From the NCBI GenBank assembly GCA_027324795.1, contig DAHVSB010000007.1, forward strand, positions 1 to 57,526: DNA of 57,526 nucleotides, written 5' to 3'. Made by a program: the position numbers and the translations under genes. Below the pieces are notes generated by a model, which saw only the letters and a list, made by a program, of their open reading frames with translations, was not told the DNA's origin and did no database searches. The stretch's first letter is position 1; the number at the start of each line of letters is the position of its first letter. Below, piece after piece: positions 29,541 through 39,613 of this stretch. Origin of the DNA: Alcanivoracaceae bacterium (GTDB lineage: Bacteria; Pseudomonadota; Gammaproteobacteria; Pseudomonadales; Alcanivoracaceae).

Positions 29541-30163
29541 AAGGGCATGCCCTCTTGCACCGCCACTTCTTCTTCGATGGGCAGTTGCTCTTCATCTTTT
29601 AAGAAGCGCACCAACTCCACCAAGTAATCCATTTTGCCTGTTACCATTACGTTTTGGCGTTCACGGCTGGGCTGAATCACATAGCCATGCTCCACTAAAC
29701 GGCGAAAAATTTGCCGCACTTGCATGGTCACATCGTGAGAGGCGGAGTTAAAATAACGGTCTTGAGCTAATTTGTTCAAACGCTCACGCAAGCTGGGGTT
29801 ATCCTCACAACGCTGAATAATGTCAGCGAGTTTCAGGATATCGCCCGCCGTCATCAGAGCGTCGCCTCCCGACACTTCTTGCACCAGCAGCATCCATTCC
29901 AATAGGGGTAATAGGCTTTGGTGCACCTGCGAAATGTGCTGTTCCAACCCGTCGCGCACGGTGTCGTTGAGGGTGACCCATGCCAAATAGGCCACTGTGC
30001 GGTCTTCGTTAAACGCCACATAGCGGTTAAGGGGCGCGAGGTAATGATTCACTTGCTCAAGCACCGCCTCGTCTTGAAGCTGGCGATAATAAGTGTCTTG
30101 CGTGATGGCGCACACAAAGTGCCCTTGCAATAAATACTCGATTAATGGGCCGTATTGGTTCAT
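29537..30163 (-). CDS. MksE-like kite protein (putative)
   Basis: A 208-residue protein. MNQYGPLIEYLLQGHFVCAI, with an early helix and later winged-helix-like segments (LNKLAQDRYFNSASHDVTMQVRQIFRRLVEHGYVI), resembles the MukE/MksE/JetB class that bridges kleisin dimers. It overlaps the SMC gene by 4 bases (ATGA) and the next gene by 4 bases. Such tight coupling indicates subunits made in fixed ratio. It lacks catalytic motifs. The call is by operon position and predicted fold. Confidence 0.6.
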   Translation of the reverse strand: MNQYGPLIEYLLQGHFVCAITQDTYYRQLQDEAVLEQVNHYLAPLNRYVAFNEDRTVAYLAWVTLNDTVRDGLEQHISQVHQSLLPLLEWMLLVQEVSGGDALMTAGDILKLADIIQRCEDNPSLRERLNKLAQDRYFNSASHDVTMQVRQIFRRLVEHGYVIQPSRERQNVMVTGKMDYLVELVRFLKDEEQLPIEEEVAVQEGMPL

Positions 30164-33100
30164 TGCAGCGCCTCCCGTTGTGCTTGCAGCTTAGCAGCTA
30201 AAGGGCTGATATGGGGCTCGATGCGCTTTAAGCGGCGCACTTCTGAGTTGGCTTCTTTTTCAATTAAATACCGATGGGTAAACAGTCCGAGCACATCCGA
30301 CTCTGGGTTGGGGAAAGCCCCCAGTATCACAATATTATTCGCCGCACAGGCACGAAAGAGCTGCTCCACATTGGCATAGGCCAAGGTGCCAATTTCATCG
30401 ATGGGCCAATGGATTTTTACCTGCGCTGAGCCACGCAGCAAGCGAGTAAAGGCCAACAAGAACTGACACAAAATCAAATACGCCATGCCGTGGCTTGAGG
30501 ATTCTAATAGCTGCCTGTCATTACGAATCACTAGATTATGGCCACCCTCCGTAAGGTGTAGCTCAAGCTGCAAGAGGTTTTCAAACCGGTATTGCTGGTC
30601 TTGGCGCAACAGTTCTGCCACTTCACCTAGAGCGTTTAAATATTCTTCGCTCGGGATGGCCTCGCCGCTGTGCTCCCAATCATGGTGCAAATCAGAAAAA
30701 CGCTTGAGCGGCTCCCAAAAATCCAGCTGGTCGATGGTGGATTCAATTTTCACCTCCGCACGGCTGATGCCATCAAGGTGCATTTCATGGGCCACTTCTT
30801 CGCTTAAGCGGCGGCTTTGAGCATGAATACGACGGTTTAAATCACGGAAGACGGTGAAGAACTTATTTAAATCCCCGCCCATATTACGCCCTTGTTGAAG
30901 CAACTGGGTTTGCTCATCGCGCAGGAGTTTAAGCATGCCTTCATAGGGCGCCAATTCATGCAGTATATGCGTATCCGCTTGATGCTGTTGCTGTAAACGC
31001 AAGCGTTCTTGGTGCAAGCTTTCCCTAAAGTTTTCATCCGCGCCTTGGGTTAATTCCCCATCAAAATGGCTGAGCGCTTGGCGTAATTTTTGCTCTTGTT
31101 TGGCGCGCTGTTCCAGTAAGTGGCGGCCTCGCTCAATGCGCTCTGCTTGTGCGCCTAGCTCGCCCAAGGCCACCTCTTGTAAATGCTCGCGCACCTGGGG
31201 CAAGCGCTTTAGCTGCTCCAATAATGGGGTGAGCGCATCCAAAAACTGCTGTGATGTTGCTTGCTGTTCACGCCACTGCTGGTGCTGCTGCTCTAATTTT
31301 TGCCGTGCTGTTTCAAAACCGTGCTTGGCATTATTGAGCTGGGTGTTGCCTTCCAACACCAGCGCTTGCAATTCAGTTTCACGGGCCACTAGGGTGGGTT
31401 TTTGCGTCCAACGTACTCGCATAAAATGCTGATAATCAGCTAGCTCATCACGGCGACTTTCTGTATCGCGGATTCGTTGCTCTAAACAACGCAAGCGCTC
31501 TTCAGCAGTTTTAATCACTTGGGTATTCACGCCTTGCTGTTCTAGCTCTGCATGGAAACTAGCAGCCAGTTCATCGAGGGCGGTTTGTGCATCTTCTTCT
31601 TGCTGTTTTAGACGCGCATCCACCGCAGCCAGACGCTCTTCTTCGCGCTGAATATTATCTTGGCTGTCGGCTTGTAGCTCTAAACGTTTTTGCTCGAAGT
31701 CTTGTTTTAATTCCTGCAAGCGTGCTTCGCGCTCTTCTGCTAGCAGCGCTTGGCGCTCTTCTAAGGCAGATTGTTGTTGGCTTAGCTCGCTGCGGCGCTG
31801 TTTGATTTTGGTGTTTAATTCTTCGCGCAGGAGATCACGGGCTTGGGTGGCAAACAAGACTTCTTGCTCTGCCTGCTCTGCTTGGTGTTCAGCCTCGGCC
31901 ACTTGTTCTGCAGCTAAACGCACTTGCTGTTCAATACGCTGAGCGGTTTGCGATAGCTTTTCTTGCTCCGCTTGCGCGCTTTGCACGTCACTTTTTGCTA
32001 ACTCTAACGCCGCCAGCAAGGCTTGTTCGTCCAAAGCAAAATCAGGGGCAGCAAGACCACTCACATCTAATTGCAAACCGCCAAAACTGTTGGGATCCCC
32101 GCCTAATTGCGGCGCCAAATCAGTGCGTTCTAACACATCTTCGCGAATAAGCTTGCCCAGATGCTGTTCCCACCCCGGCATTTCACCACGTAAAAAGTGA
32201 CGTAAGGTACCGCTATCGGGGTTGAACTGGCGTTGCAAGCGGTGCAATTGGCGCTCTTTTTCTGCCAATTGCTGGCTTTGCTTGCTGTGAGCATTCAGTG
32301 CCGTTTGGTGTTCTGCTTTTATCTTTTGATGCTGGGTTATGCGCGCCTGCACATGGCGCTGTGCATCGGCACTGGCTTGGTGATTACGCTCCACCCGCAG
32401 CTGCGCTTCTTGCTGGCTTTCCCATTCGGCTGGGGTATAAAGATTGCCGCGCAACTGGGTGAGCACCTCGGTAATGCTTTGCTTGAGCTGAGCGTCTTGC
32501 TGGCTAAAGTTATGTTGCACTTCCTCACGGCGAGTTTGATAGCGGTTTTGCTCGCTTTCACGCAGGGTTTGGAATTCTTCTTTTATTTTATCTAAGTCAT
32601 GCTGAATGGCGTCTTTGCGCTTTGCTGCTTGTTGGCGCTGCTGGCTAAGGTTTTCAACAATGGCTGTTTTATGCTGCTGAAATTCTTGTTCCTTGTGGCC
32701 GTATTCCGCTTTTAGCAACGCCAAGTGCTCTGCTTGCTGCGTTAAATCCGCGCGCCAGCTCGGCAGTTCCTCCATCTGAAGGGCTAAGGCGTCCATATCC
32801 TTATCTAAAAACGCATCGTAGCGCTGTTGAATATCGTCCAATTCACGCTTGATATTCTCTAGTGCTTGTTCATTATCCAGCTTTTTACCAAGAATACTTT
32901 CACGCTCTTCTTGGTAGCTGGCTTTCAGCGCATCTAATTCACGCTGCAAATGCTGCACTTTCTCGGCCGCGTCCGCATGGTGGCGCTGTTGTTGGCTAGC
33001 GTCTTCTTTTAGCACAGGGGTTAATTGATGCAAGCTGCTTTCGCTGTGAGCCAGTTCGCTAGCCAGTGTCTTGCACTGAGAAAACAATTCGTTGAGGTGG

Positions 33101-33834
33101 GATAGCCGCATAGATTGGCGCATCTTGCTAATCCAACGGCGCGCCTCTTGGCTACGCAAGCGGGTAACGGGCAAGGCCACACCATCTTCTTCAAAAATGG
33201 CCGCTAGCATGGTTTTGAGAGTATCCATTTTGCCTTCTTTGGCATGCACCGCCGATACCAGCTTTTCTATGTGGCGCAAACGGTGCTGCGAGCCCGCCAA
33301 ACTATACTGAGCCGCCATTTGATACAGCCGCTGGTTTTCACGGTGCCGCCCACGCAACTGGGTAAAGTCATTCTGAATCACGCTGCGGTATTCAGAAGTG
33401 GCTTCAAGCTTAGCGCTATAATCCACACCTGCTTGGCGAAAGCGCGTGGTAAACTCCTGATACCCCACACCACGCGGCCCCTCGTCGGTTTGTTCCAAAA
33501 AGAACTCGGGCTGATAGGCGGACTTAGCAAAACGGTATTCCACCCCGCCTTGATTATGGCGCGTTAGCACCACCATGGCGGCGTCGCCAGATTCACGCAC
33601 ATACTCATAAATCAGGTAAGAGTTTTGATGGGGCAAATAAAACTCATGGAAGCTTTTGCGGGTACGCGGCACCACACGGTTTGGCAGTTCGCCATAAAAC
33701 ACTGGTATTAGGCGTTGTAGCGTGGTTTTTCCTGTGGCATTACTGCCACAAATATTAGCGTCCGCATCGAGAAGGAGTTCTACCACTCCCTCAAGATGGG
33801 TATGAATCAGAATAATTTGGCGTAAATGGCCCAT
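30160..33834 (-). CDS. SMC-like ATPase (condensin-type, resembles DUF3584)
   Basis: A 1224-residue SMC-architecture protein. Walker A GSNATGKT is at 30-37. Long coiled coils span roughly 240-540 and 610-1040 (very rich in Gln, Glu and Leu). A non-coil hinge-like segment lies near 540-605 (GEMPGWEQHLGKLIRED, GGDPNSFGGLQLD). An ABC signature-like SSSHGMAYLILCQFLLAF begins at about 1112, and Walker B IHWPIDEIG has Asp1146-Glu1147. The N-terminus (ILIHTHLEGVVELLLDADANICG) reminds me of the uncharacterised DUF3584 family rather than MukB. It is the first gene of the operon, 66 bp after sthA on the same strand. Confidence 0.8.
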   Translation of the reverse strand: MGHLRQIILIHTHLEGVVELLLDADANICGSNATGKTTLQRLIPVFYGELPNRVVPRTRKSFHEFYLPHQNSYLIYEYVRESGDAAMVVLTRHNQGGVEYRFAKSAYQPEFFLEQTDEGPRGVGYQEFTTRFRQAGVDYSAKLEATSEYRSVIQNDFTQLRGRHRENQRLYQMAAQYSLAGSQHRLRHIEKLVSAVHAKEGKMDTLKTMLAAIFEEDGVALPVTRLRSQEARRWISKMRQSMRLSHLNELFSQCKTLASELAHSESSLHQLTPVLKEDASQQQRHHADAAEKVQHLQRELDALKASYQEERESILGKKLDNEQALENIKRELDDIQQRYDAFLDKDMDALALQMEELPSWRADLTQQAEHLALLKAEYGHKEQEFQQHKTAIVENLSQQRQQAAKRKDAIQHDLDKIKEEFQTLRESEQNRYQTRREEVQHNFSQQDAQLKQSITEVLTQLRGNLYTPAEWESQQEAQLRVERNHQASADAQRHVQARITQHQKIKAEHQTALNAHSKQSQQLAEKERQLHRLQRQFNPDSGTLRHFLRGEMPGWEQHLGKLIREDVLERTDLAPQLGGDPNSFGGLQLDVSGLAAPDFALDEQALLAALELAKSDVQSAQAEQEKLSQTAQRIEQQVRLAAEQVAEAEHQAEQAEQEVLFATQARDLLREELNTKIKQRRSELSQQQSALEERQALLAEEREARLQELKQDFEQKRLELQADSQDNIQREEERLAAVDARLKQQEEDAQTALDELAASFHAELEQQGVNTQVIKTAEERLRCLEQRIRDTESRRDELADYQHFMRVRWTQKPTLVARETELQALVLEGNTQLNNAKHGFETARQKLEQQHQQWREQQATSQQFLDALTPLLEQLKRLPQVREHLQEVALGELGAQAERIERGRHLLEQRAKQEQKLRQALSHFDGELTQGADENFRESLHQERLRLQQQHQADTHILHELAPYEGMLKLLRDEQTQLLQQGRNMGGDLNKFFTVFRDLNRRIHAQSRRLSEEVAHEMHLDGISRAEVKIESTIDQLDFWEPLKRFSDLHHDWEHSGEAIPSEEYLNALGEVAELLRQDQQYRFENLLQLELHLTEGGHNLVIRNDRQLLESSSHGMAYLILCQFLLAFTRLLRGSAQVKIHWPIDEIGTLAYANVEQLFRACAANNIVILGAFPNPESDVLGLFTHRYLIEKEANSEVRRLKRIEPHISPLAAKLQAQREALQ

Positions 33835-33900
33835 AAGGTTTTAACTCAACAACGTGTAATCAAAGGTTGTTTGCTCCATCCATGGAGCTTATTTTTGGTT

Positions 33901-35304
33901 TTAGTAAAGCGACAAGCGGTTTAACCCATTGAGCGCTGCCACACGGTACGCTTCCGCCATGGTGGGGTAATTAAAGGTGGTGTTGGCGAAGTATTCAATG
34001 GTGTTATGGGGCGCGGGCTGCGCCATTATCACCTGCCCCACGTGCACAATTTCAGTGGCTTGATAACCAAAGCAGTGGATACCTAGCAACTCTAAGGTGT
34101 CGCGGTGGAACAATAGTTTTAGCATCCCTGTACGTTCACCCGTAATTTGGGCGCGGGCTAGGTTTTTGAAAAACGCTTGGCCCACTTCATAGGGTATTTT
34201 GGCTTCTGTAAGCTCTTGCTCAGTGCGACCAAGGGAGCTAATACCTGGAATCGTATAAATCCCCGTGGGCACGCGGCTTAAACTGCGCACATTTTCTTCA
34301 CCGCAAATGTAACCTGCACAGAAACGGCCTTGGTCATAAGAGGCGCTGGCTAACGAGGGCCAACCAATTAAATCGCCCACGGCATAAACGCCTTCCGCCT
34401 CGGTTTGGTATTTTTCGTTCACCCGAATTTGGCCACGGCTATCGGGTTCAATGCCGACGGTTTCTAAGCCTAAGCCATTGGAGTTGCCGCTGCGGCCGTT
34501 AGACCAAAGCAGCGCATCACCGCGCAGACGTTTACCTGATTTAAGCACCAGAGTGACCCCCGTATCATCGGGCTCTACACTGGCATAATCTTCGCTGTGG
34601 CGAATGGTGGCACCTTGTTCACGCAGGTGATAACCCAAGGCATCCGAAATCTCTGCATCCAAGAAATCAAGCAAGCGCTCGCGACTGTTAACCAAGTCCA
34701 CACGCATGGCAAGGCCCGTAAAAATACTTGCATACTCACACCCAATCACGCCCGCACCATAAATAATTAAATTACGGGGCGTGTGATTCATACTCAAAAT
34801 TGTATCGCTGTCATAAATACGGGGATGGTTGAAATCCACATCCGCTGGGCGATAAGGGCGCGAGCCCGTGGCTAAAATAATATTGCGCGCTTCTAATAAG
34901 GATTCTCTTTCATGAGCATCCACCACGCGCACACGGCCCGGGCCATCTAAGCGACCACGGCCAAAAAACACCCGCACCCGATTGCGGAAATAAAAACCAG
35001 AACGCACTTGGCTTTGGTTGGTCACCACCTTACTCATGCGTTTAACCAAATCAGACCAGCCCATGGCGGAATTAGAATTGATACCGCGCAGCATCGGGTT
35101 TTGTTGCTGACGAATCACTTGGCGTACTTGGTGACGCAAGGCTTTGGAGGGGATAGTACCTAAGTGGGTGCAACTGCCCCCCACTTCTTGCTGATCTTCA
35201 ACGATGGCCACGTGCAAGCCGCTTTTGGCAGCGCGCATAGCAGCGGCTTCACCGGCGGGGCCGCTACCAATAATAACAAGATCCCATGTGGTTGAGGCGA
35301 CCAT
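33901..35304 (-). CDS. sthA: Soluble pyridine nucleotide transhydrogenase
   Basis: SthA is an FAD flavoprotein that moves hydride between NADPH and NAD, balancing the two pools. The 467-residue length matches. FAD motif [17 protein letters not shown] (12-28) is followed by [17 protein letters not shown], which carries a single Cys as in SthA rather than the CxxxxC of lipoamide dehydrogenases. The NAD site is [15 protein letters not shown], and [13 protein letters not shown] is present. A palindrome GCTCCAT-CC-ATGGAGC lies just after its stop. Confidence 0.95.
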   Translation of the reverse strand: MVASTTWDLVIIGSGPAGEAAAMRAAKSGLHVAIVEDQQEVGGSCTHLGTIPSKALRHQVRQVIRQQQNPMLRGINSNSAMGWSDLVKRMSKVVTNQSQVRSGFYFRNRVRVFFGRGRLDGPGRVRVVDAHERESLLEARNIILATGSRPYRPADVDFNHPRIYDSDTILSMNHTPRNLIIYGAGVIGCEYASIFTGLAMRVDLVNSRERLLDFLDAEISDALGYHLREQGATIRHSEDYASVEPDDTGVTLVLKSGKRLRGDALLWSNGRSGNSNGLGLETVGIEPDSRGQIRVNEKYQTEAEGVYAVGDLIGWPSLASASYDQGRFCAGYICGEENVRSLSRVPTGIYTIPGISSLGRTEQELTEAKIPYEVGQAFFKNLARAQITGERTGMLKLLFHRDTLELLGIHCFGYQATEIVHVGQVIMAQPAPHNTIEYFANTTFNYPTMAEAYRVAALNGLNRLSLY

Positions 35305-35423
35305 ATTAACTCCTTACTTTTGGCGGGGAGGTGCAATTAACTTAACGCTTGGCGAGGTGTTTCCTTGCCCAAGCAATAAGTGCTTATGATAGTCAGGAAT
35401 ACTCAAAGTGGCTATAAAGAAAC

Positions 35424-35457
35424 AAAAAAATGCGGCAGGCCAAAAGCCACTGCCGCA
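35424..35457 (-). terminator. Terminator after the beta-helix gene
   Basis: On the minus strand an 8-bp stem TGCGGCAG/CTGCCGCA (35431-35457) is followed directly by TTTTTTT. It lies 24 bp past the stop of the 35481 reading frame and before sthA. Confidence 0.88.
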
Positions 35458-35480
35458 CTAGGAGAAAACCTTAACTAACA

Positions 35481-36797
35481 CTAGGCTGCTTTAGCGGTTG
35501 CCCACTTGCGACGTATGGCACCGCCCACCACCAAGAGCAAGGTCAGTGCCCATGGCGCACTGCCCCCTTCATCATCGGCACCATGGAACTCAATGCGTAT
35601 GGGCACGATAGAGCTAGCACCACAGCTATCGGTTACCTTAACGCTGAAGGTATCTGCGAAGGTTTTGGTCACATCACCGTGGTGATACGTCACGGTGAGG
35701 TTTTCTTTATCGAGGAACAACCCCGTGCCAAGCACTTCATGGGTACGGCGATTATACAGTGCGAATTGCGGTTCTTTTTCTAAGGTCAGGTTCTCGATTT
35801 TGATGGGTCTCTCATCATCTACACCGCCTTCGATGGGTTTTACGCCATTATCTTTAAGATCAATGGTGATTTTGCCACCTGGGTCTATGCGGTACTTAAT
35901 GCCCTCGCGAGGCACTATGGGAGGGATGTTATCGATGGTGACTTGGACGTAGCCGGTAAACGTTTCCTCTGCCACTTGGTCTTCCCCAAACTCTGGCAAT
36001 TCATCTTTATCTAAAGGCTTTGTGGAATCATATTTCCACGCTTCAACGCTATAGGCGAAATAATCTTCGAAGGGTAAGTCTGAGCAAAGGTAGTTTTGAG
36101 GTGCTTCATAGAAGATAAGGCACTCTTCGTCCTTATCTCTATCTTCTCCTGCGCACTGAAACTTGGTCTCAAAGGCTCTATTCGCGGACTGTTCATCTTC
36201 TCTGCCGTCGGCGTTGATAATAGTAATATCATCGTAGTATTGCGGCACTGGGTCTTCGCCTAAGCCTAAATCAGCACCAGCCACCTCAGCTTTAACAACA
36301 ACGAGTTTCCCTTTTGTTTTACCTTGCTCTAGGAACTTAGAAAGCTTCTCGTTCTTATCGCCGAAATGTTTTTTTAGTGCTTGAGCGTGCTCGTCTTTTT
36401 CATCGCCAGGAACTATTTTAAGCTCTATAGATTCCAATGTGCCGGAACGTATCCACATATTATCACCAGGGATATCATTGCGTAGCACATTGAGCAGCGC
36501 CGTACGCGAGCGGCGGCTAGTGTTATTTCCGATATCTGGCATGGCAGTATTTATTTGGGTTTCATAGGCGCCGCGATCACATTGGCCGCCCGCTTCACGG
36601 GTTTTACCACGCATATCCGTAGTGCGGCAATTCGCTGGTGTGCTTACGCCTGTTTGTAATGGGGCTGGGTTGCCGCGCTCTAGAATACAGTGAGCTGGCT
36701 TTTCCTCTTCTGTACCATCTTCGTTTTTCACTATTAGTTCGCATAACTTAGATGATTCATCAGCATCATGCTTTTCATCAACCTTTAAATAAGGCAC
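35481..36797 (-). CDS. C-terminal fragment of the surface protein with GlyGly-CTERM-like tail
   Basis: The largest intact frame of the broken gene has 438 residues from a GTG at 36797 (no strong ribosome site seen). It begins inside the choice-of-anchor Q region and continues through Ig/cadherin-like stretches (YVQVTIDNIPPIVPREGIKY, FADTFSVKVTDSCGASSIVPI). It ends GGSAPWALTLLLVVGGAIRRKW. That ending (Gly-Gly-Ser, hydrophobic helix, Arg-Arg-Lys) has the layout of rhombosortase GlyGly-CTERM anchors. Expression alone is doubtful, since it lacks a signal peptide. Confidence 0.6.
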   Translation of the reverse strand: MPYLKVDEKHDADESSKLCELIVKNEDGTEEEKPAHCILERGNPAPLQTGVSTPANCRTTDMRGKTREAGGQCDRGAYETQINTAMPDIGNNTSRRSRTALLNVLRNDIPGDNMWIRSGTLESIELKIVPGDEKDEHAQALKKHFGDKNEKLSKFLEQGKTKGKLVVVKAEVAGADLGLGEDPVPQYYDDITIINADGREDEQSANRAFETKFQCAGEDRDKDEECLIFYEAPQNYLCSDLPFEDYFAYSVEAWKYDSTKPLDKDELPEFGEDQVAEETFTGYVQVTIDNIPPIVPREGIKYRIDPGGKITIDLKDNGVKPIEGGVDDERPIKIENLTLEKEPQFALYNRRTHEVLGTGLFLDKENLTVTYHHGDVTKTFADTFSVKVTDSCGASSIVPIRIEFHGADDEGGSAPWALTLLLVVGGAIRRKWATAKAA

Positions 36798-37558
36798 AAA
36801 CTAGCGCTTTTGTTTCAGGCAATCCTCGTCGTCGTCTTCAACGCACGGCTCCATTTCTGTAAGGCTGGCTTCATGCAGCTCTGTACGAATCCTACCCGCA
36901 GCAAGAAACTCATTATTATCTGCCTCTCTAGCACAAAACTCTGAGCTACCACTGCTGCCAACGCACTCTAAAGCACTAGCAAGCAAGTTATAACCCGCTT
37001 GTAAATTGCGCGAGCCACTTAGGGTGCCTTCTACTCCATCGCTCACCACACTGTTATGAAGATCGATACGCGCCGGCTCTACGCCAAACTTAAAAGCAGT
37101 ATCGTTATCTATAAAAGTGCTATTGAGCACATGAGTGCTGCCGCTGTGGTTACTGAAATCCACCGCTGCTTTGTTCCCGTTTTCGTTTTCAAAAACAAGC
37201 TATTAATAATATTAATGCGAACGTTCTTGCCGCTAGCGGTGGCTATGGCATTGCCACTTGCAGTAGCTTTGTTTTTTGTAAATGTGCTGTTGGTAATATT
37301 AATAATGTTACGCGATGGGCCACCAATGGCATCCACGTAAATAGCACCGCCATTGGCGCCTTCTGCCTTATTACCCTTCACGTGCACGTTACTCATGGCC
37401 ACCCACTGCTTTTTGCCAAGTAATAGCCTCAACGGCCTCTTCCAACGTACATTCGGGGTTATCTTTTAAATTATAGTATAGGTGGTACCCAGCGCTGACG
37501 TTGAATACACAGACGCCACAGCACCTAACAAAAGCAGTTTCCAGCCACACTGATACAT
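35481..37558 (-). pseudogene. Disrupted CSLREA/beta-helix surface protein gene
   Basis: Reading from an ATG at 37558 (GGAGA 8 bases upstream), a signal peptide KLLLLGAVASVYSTSALG is followed by TYTI. The frame then breaks at 37468-37470 and resumes as DNPECTLEEAVEAI, a CSLREA-like motif. A further frame change leads to beta-helix text (GGAIYVDAIGG, NITNSTFTKNKATASGNAI). It breaks again at the A5 run 37191-37195, and an in-frame TAG sits at 36801-36803. The remainder encodes a choice-of-anchor Q end (RGKTREAGGQCDRGAYE) and a membrane anchor. At least four lesions, and an unusually short N-terminal helix, argue for a decayed gene or poor sequence. Confidence 0.75.
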
Positions 37559-37677
37559 AAAAGGTTTCTCCGAGGTTGGCTTGTACTAAGCCATCATTTT
37601 TATTCTTGCTGTTTGTTTTTATGCCAGAGCCCGCTTATCGCAGCGAGCTCTAAAATTCTCTTATTCTTGTGTACCCA

Positions 37678-38367
37678 TTACCACTCAAGCACTTCTCTCA
37701 CAAAAGGTATGGTGAGTTTGCGTTGTTCCACCATAGCTTTTTCGTCAAGTGTGTCTAAAAGTAACACTAAGGCATTAGGAGCTCTCACACCTCGATGTAT
37801 GATATAGGCTGCCACCTCATCACTCATTGGCAAGCCTCGCTGCTTTGCTCGGCACTGCAGCAACTCCACCAAGTCTGCATCACCCAAGGCTTGCAACTGG
37901 TACACAGGCCCCGCCCCCAAGCGGCTCACCAAATCCGCTAGTGCTAAGCCTAAATTCCTAGGTTTAGCATTAGCGGTAAAAAGCATGTGATGGCCAAGTT
38001 CGCGGCAACGATTGTATAAATGAAACAAAGCTTCTTGCCATTCAGGCAGCCCCACAAAGCTATCCACATCATCCACGGCAATAAGGGAATATTGCTCTAT
38101 TCCCTCAAGCACTTCGGCTGGCATTTGCAGCAATTCTTTGCTTGGTAGCAAACACAGGTTCAGCCCAGAATCTTCTGCCGTTTTGGAAGCCGCGCTCAAC
38201 AAATGCGAACGACCACTGCCCTCGGGCCCGTAAATATAAACCTGCTCTAACTCACCACGCGCCCATGCCGCCACCGCCGCTACGGCGGCTTGATTGGGGC
38301 CCGCAATATAGTTCTCAAACAAAAAGCCATCTTGCTGGCGCAAGGCTAAGGTGAGCTGTGTATTCAC
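37678..38367 (-). CDS. hda: Hda, regulatory inactivator of DnaA
   Basis: Hda works with the sliding clamp to trigger ATP hydrolysis by DnaA after initiation. The 229-residue protein has an N-terminal clamp-binding motif QLTLAL (residues 4-9) and an AAA+ fold whose P-loop is GPEGSGRS (47-54), with Arg in place of the usual Lys. That change is seen in many Hda proteins. LIAVDDVDSF (Walker B area) and the arginine-finger region RLGAGPV follow. It lies 22 bp after the DUF2066 gene. Confidence 0.93.
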   Translation of the reverse strand: MNTQLTLALRQQDGFLFENYIAGPNQAAVAAVAAWARGELEQVYIYGPEGSGRSHLLSAASKTAEDSGLNLCLLPSKELLQMPAEVLEGIEQYSLIAVDDVDSFVGLPEWQEALFHLYNRCRELGHHMLFTANAKPRNLGLALADLVSRLGAGPVYQLQALGDADLVELLQCRAKQRGLPMSDEVAAYIIHRGVRAPNALVLLLDTLDEKAMVEQRKLTIPFVREVLEW

Positions 38368-38389
38368 TGATACCCCTACTTTGTTTGCT

Positions 38390-39415
38390 TTAGCGCCAGC
38401 ACAAGGTTAGCGCGGCTTCGGAATCGCTTGGGCATGCAGATAACTCATTGCGAAACACTAGCACTTGCTTTAACTGTTCCACTGCACCGGCATATTCCAC
38501 GGCGAGCAATAATCGCTCAGCCTCCAAGCGCCTGAGATTAACGCTTTTTACCCCCGCCTGACCCTGCAGTATGGTCTCAAGCTGGCGCCACTCTTGAAGT
38601 GCACGCACCCCTTTCACGACCACAGCAAAGGCTTGCAAATCACCACCAGCCACAGCAAAGTGCTCACCCAAGGTATTGGCAACAATGTCGCCCAACTGCT
38701 TACCAAGGTGCTCTTCATCCCCTGCCGTGATAACACCACTATCAAGCACCTGCTGCTTATTGAGGAGCTGCCAACGCAAGCGCTGATCACTCTCTTGCAA
38801 CACTGTTACGGCAAGCGCGGTGCTGTAATTTTCTGTTGCCCGTGCAATTTGTTCGTTAAATTGGCCACGAATATCCGATGCCGCCACATAATCTCTATCC
38901 CTGCTATCCATCGCAGGAAAACGCAACGGCACTCCTCTACGTTCAGCCTGTGCAAGCAGGCTTTGGTGGACGTCCTCCACCGCTTCGCCCTGCGCCACCA
39001 CATCGCGATGTTGCTTCACCCACCACACAACTACCTCTGGCCGCACCTCGCTCCACAAAGGAGCGCCGATATCAGCGAGTTCATCACGCAATTGTTTTTC
39101 ATCGAACCCAAACAACAAATACTGTTGTCCATCTTCTTTTTCATAGCTGTATTGATCCACCCAAGCGCTAGCATTGCTCAAAATGGTGTCCACACCAGCA
39201 ATATGGCGGGCATCGGCTTGCCCAGTAAGGCGAACTAACATTTCTTCAAGGGCTGTTTTTTCTGCTTCAGCACGCGCCTTATTACTTCTGTCTTCCACAG
39301 GCACCTTCACCGCCTGCTGATGAGCTTGCACACTGGCACTAAATATGACGAACAGGACGAATAAAAATATCTGTTGCACCCATGGTTTTTGACGAGTTTG
39401 CATCATGACGTTCAC
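38390..39415 (-). CDS. Exported DUF2066 protein
   Basis: A 341-residue protein of unknown function with an N-terminal signal (WVQQIFLFVLFVIFSASVQAH). The DUF2066 pattern is VPVEDRSNKARAEAEKTALEEMLVRLTG near residue 40. Its place between hda and the divergent purM matches Pseudomonas genomes, where the homologue is conserved but uncharacterised. It is 22 bp upstream of hda, so likely co-transcribed. Confidence 0.85.
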   Translation of the reverse strand: MNVMMQTRQKPWVQQIFLFVLFVIFSASVQAHQQAVKVPVEDRSNKARAEAEKTALEEMLVRLTGQADARHIAGVDTILSNASAWVDQYSYEKEDGQQYLLFGFDEKQLRDELADIGAPLWSEVRPEVVVWWVKQHRDVVAQGEAVEDVHQSLLAQAERRGVPLRFPAMDSRDRDYVAASDIRGQFNEQIARATENYSTALAVTVLQESDQRLRWQLLNKQQVLDSGVITAGDEEHLGKQLGDIVANTLGEHFAVAGGDLQAFAVVVKGVRALQEWRQLETILQGQAGVKSVNLRRLEAERLLLAVEYAGAVEQLKQVLVFRNELSACPSDSEAALTLCWR

Positions 39416-39495
39416 TTATGAAGTTTCGCAGAGGGCTACATTATCCATATTTCTACCTTTGTGGGCGAACACAAACACAAATTTATGCGTAATAG

Positions 39496-39524
39496 CTGCC
39501 AAAATGCTTACAATGCACTAGAAT
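39496..39524 (+). promoter_or_regulatory. Candidate sigma-70 promoter of purMN
   Basis: CTGCCA (39496-39501) and TAGAAT (39519-39524) are spaced by 17 bases, 90 bp before the purM ATG. The -10 matches five of six consensus bases and the -35 four of six. No PurR-type operator was recognised. Confidence 0.4.
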
Positions 39525-39613
39525 GCACGCCCTTAAAGATACAAGCTTACTACGCCCTTACTAGGTGCTGTATAACGCAAATCATAGCGTCCTTTTGTTG
39601 CTGGAGCACAACC

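Noticed and set aside
33877-33892. Palindrome GCTCCAT-CC-ATGGAGC after sthA as an sthA terminator
   Set aside because: The T-rich tail is on the plus strand, the wrong side for sthA, and no plus-strand gene ends there.
37626-37651. 10-bp hairpin near the 3' side of hda as a terminator
   Set aside because: The stem is good (one mismatch), but no T-run follows in the direction of hda, so I did not list it as a feature.
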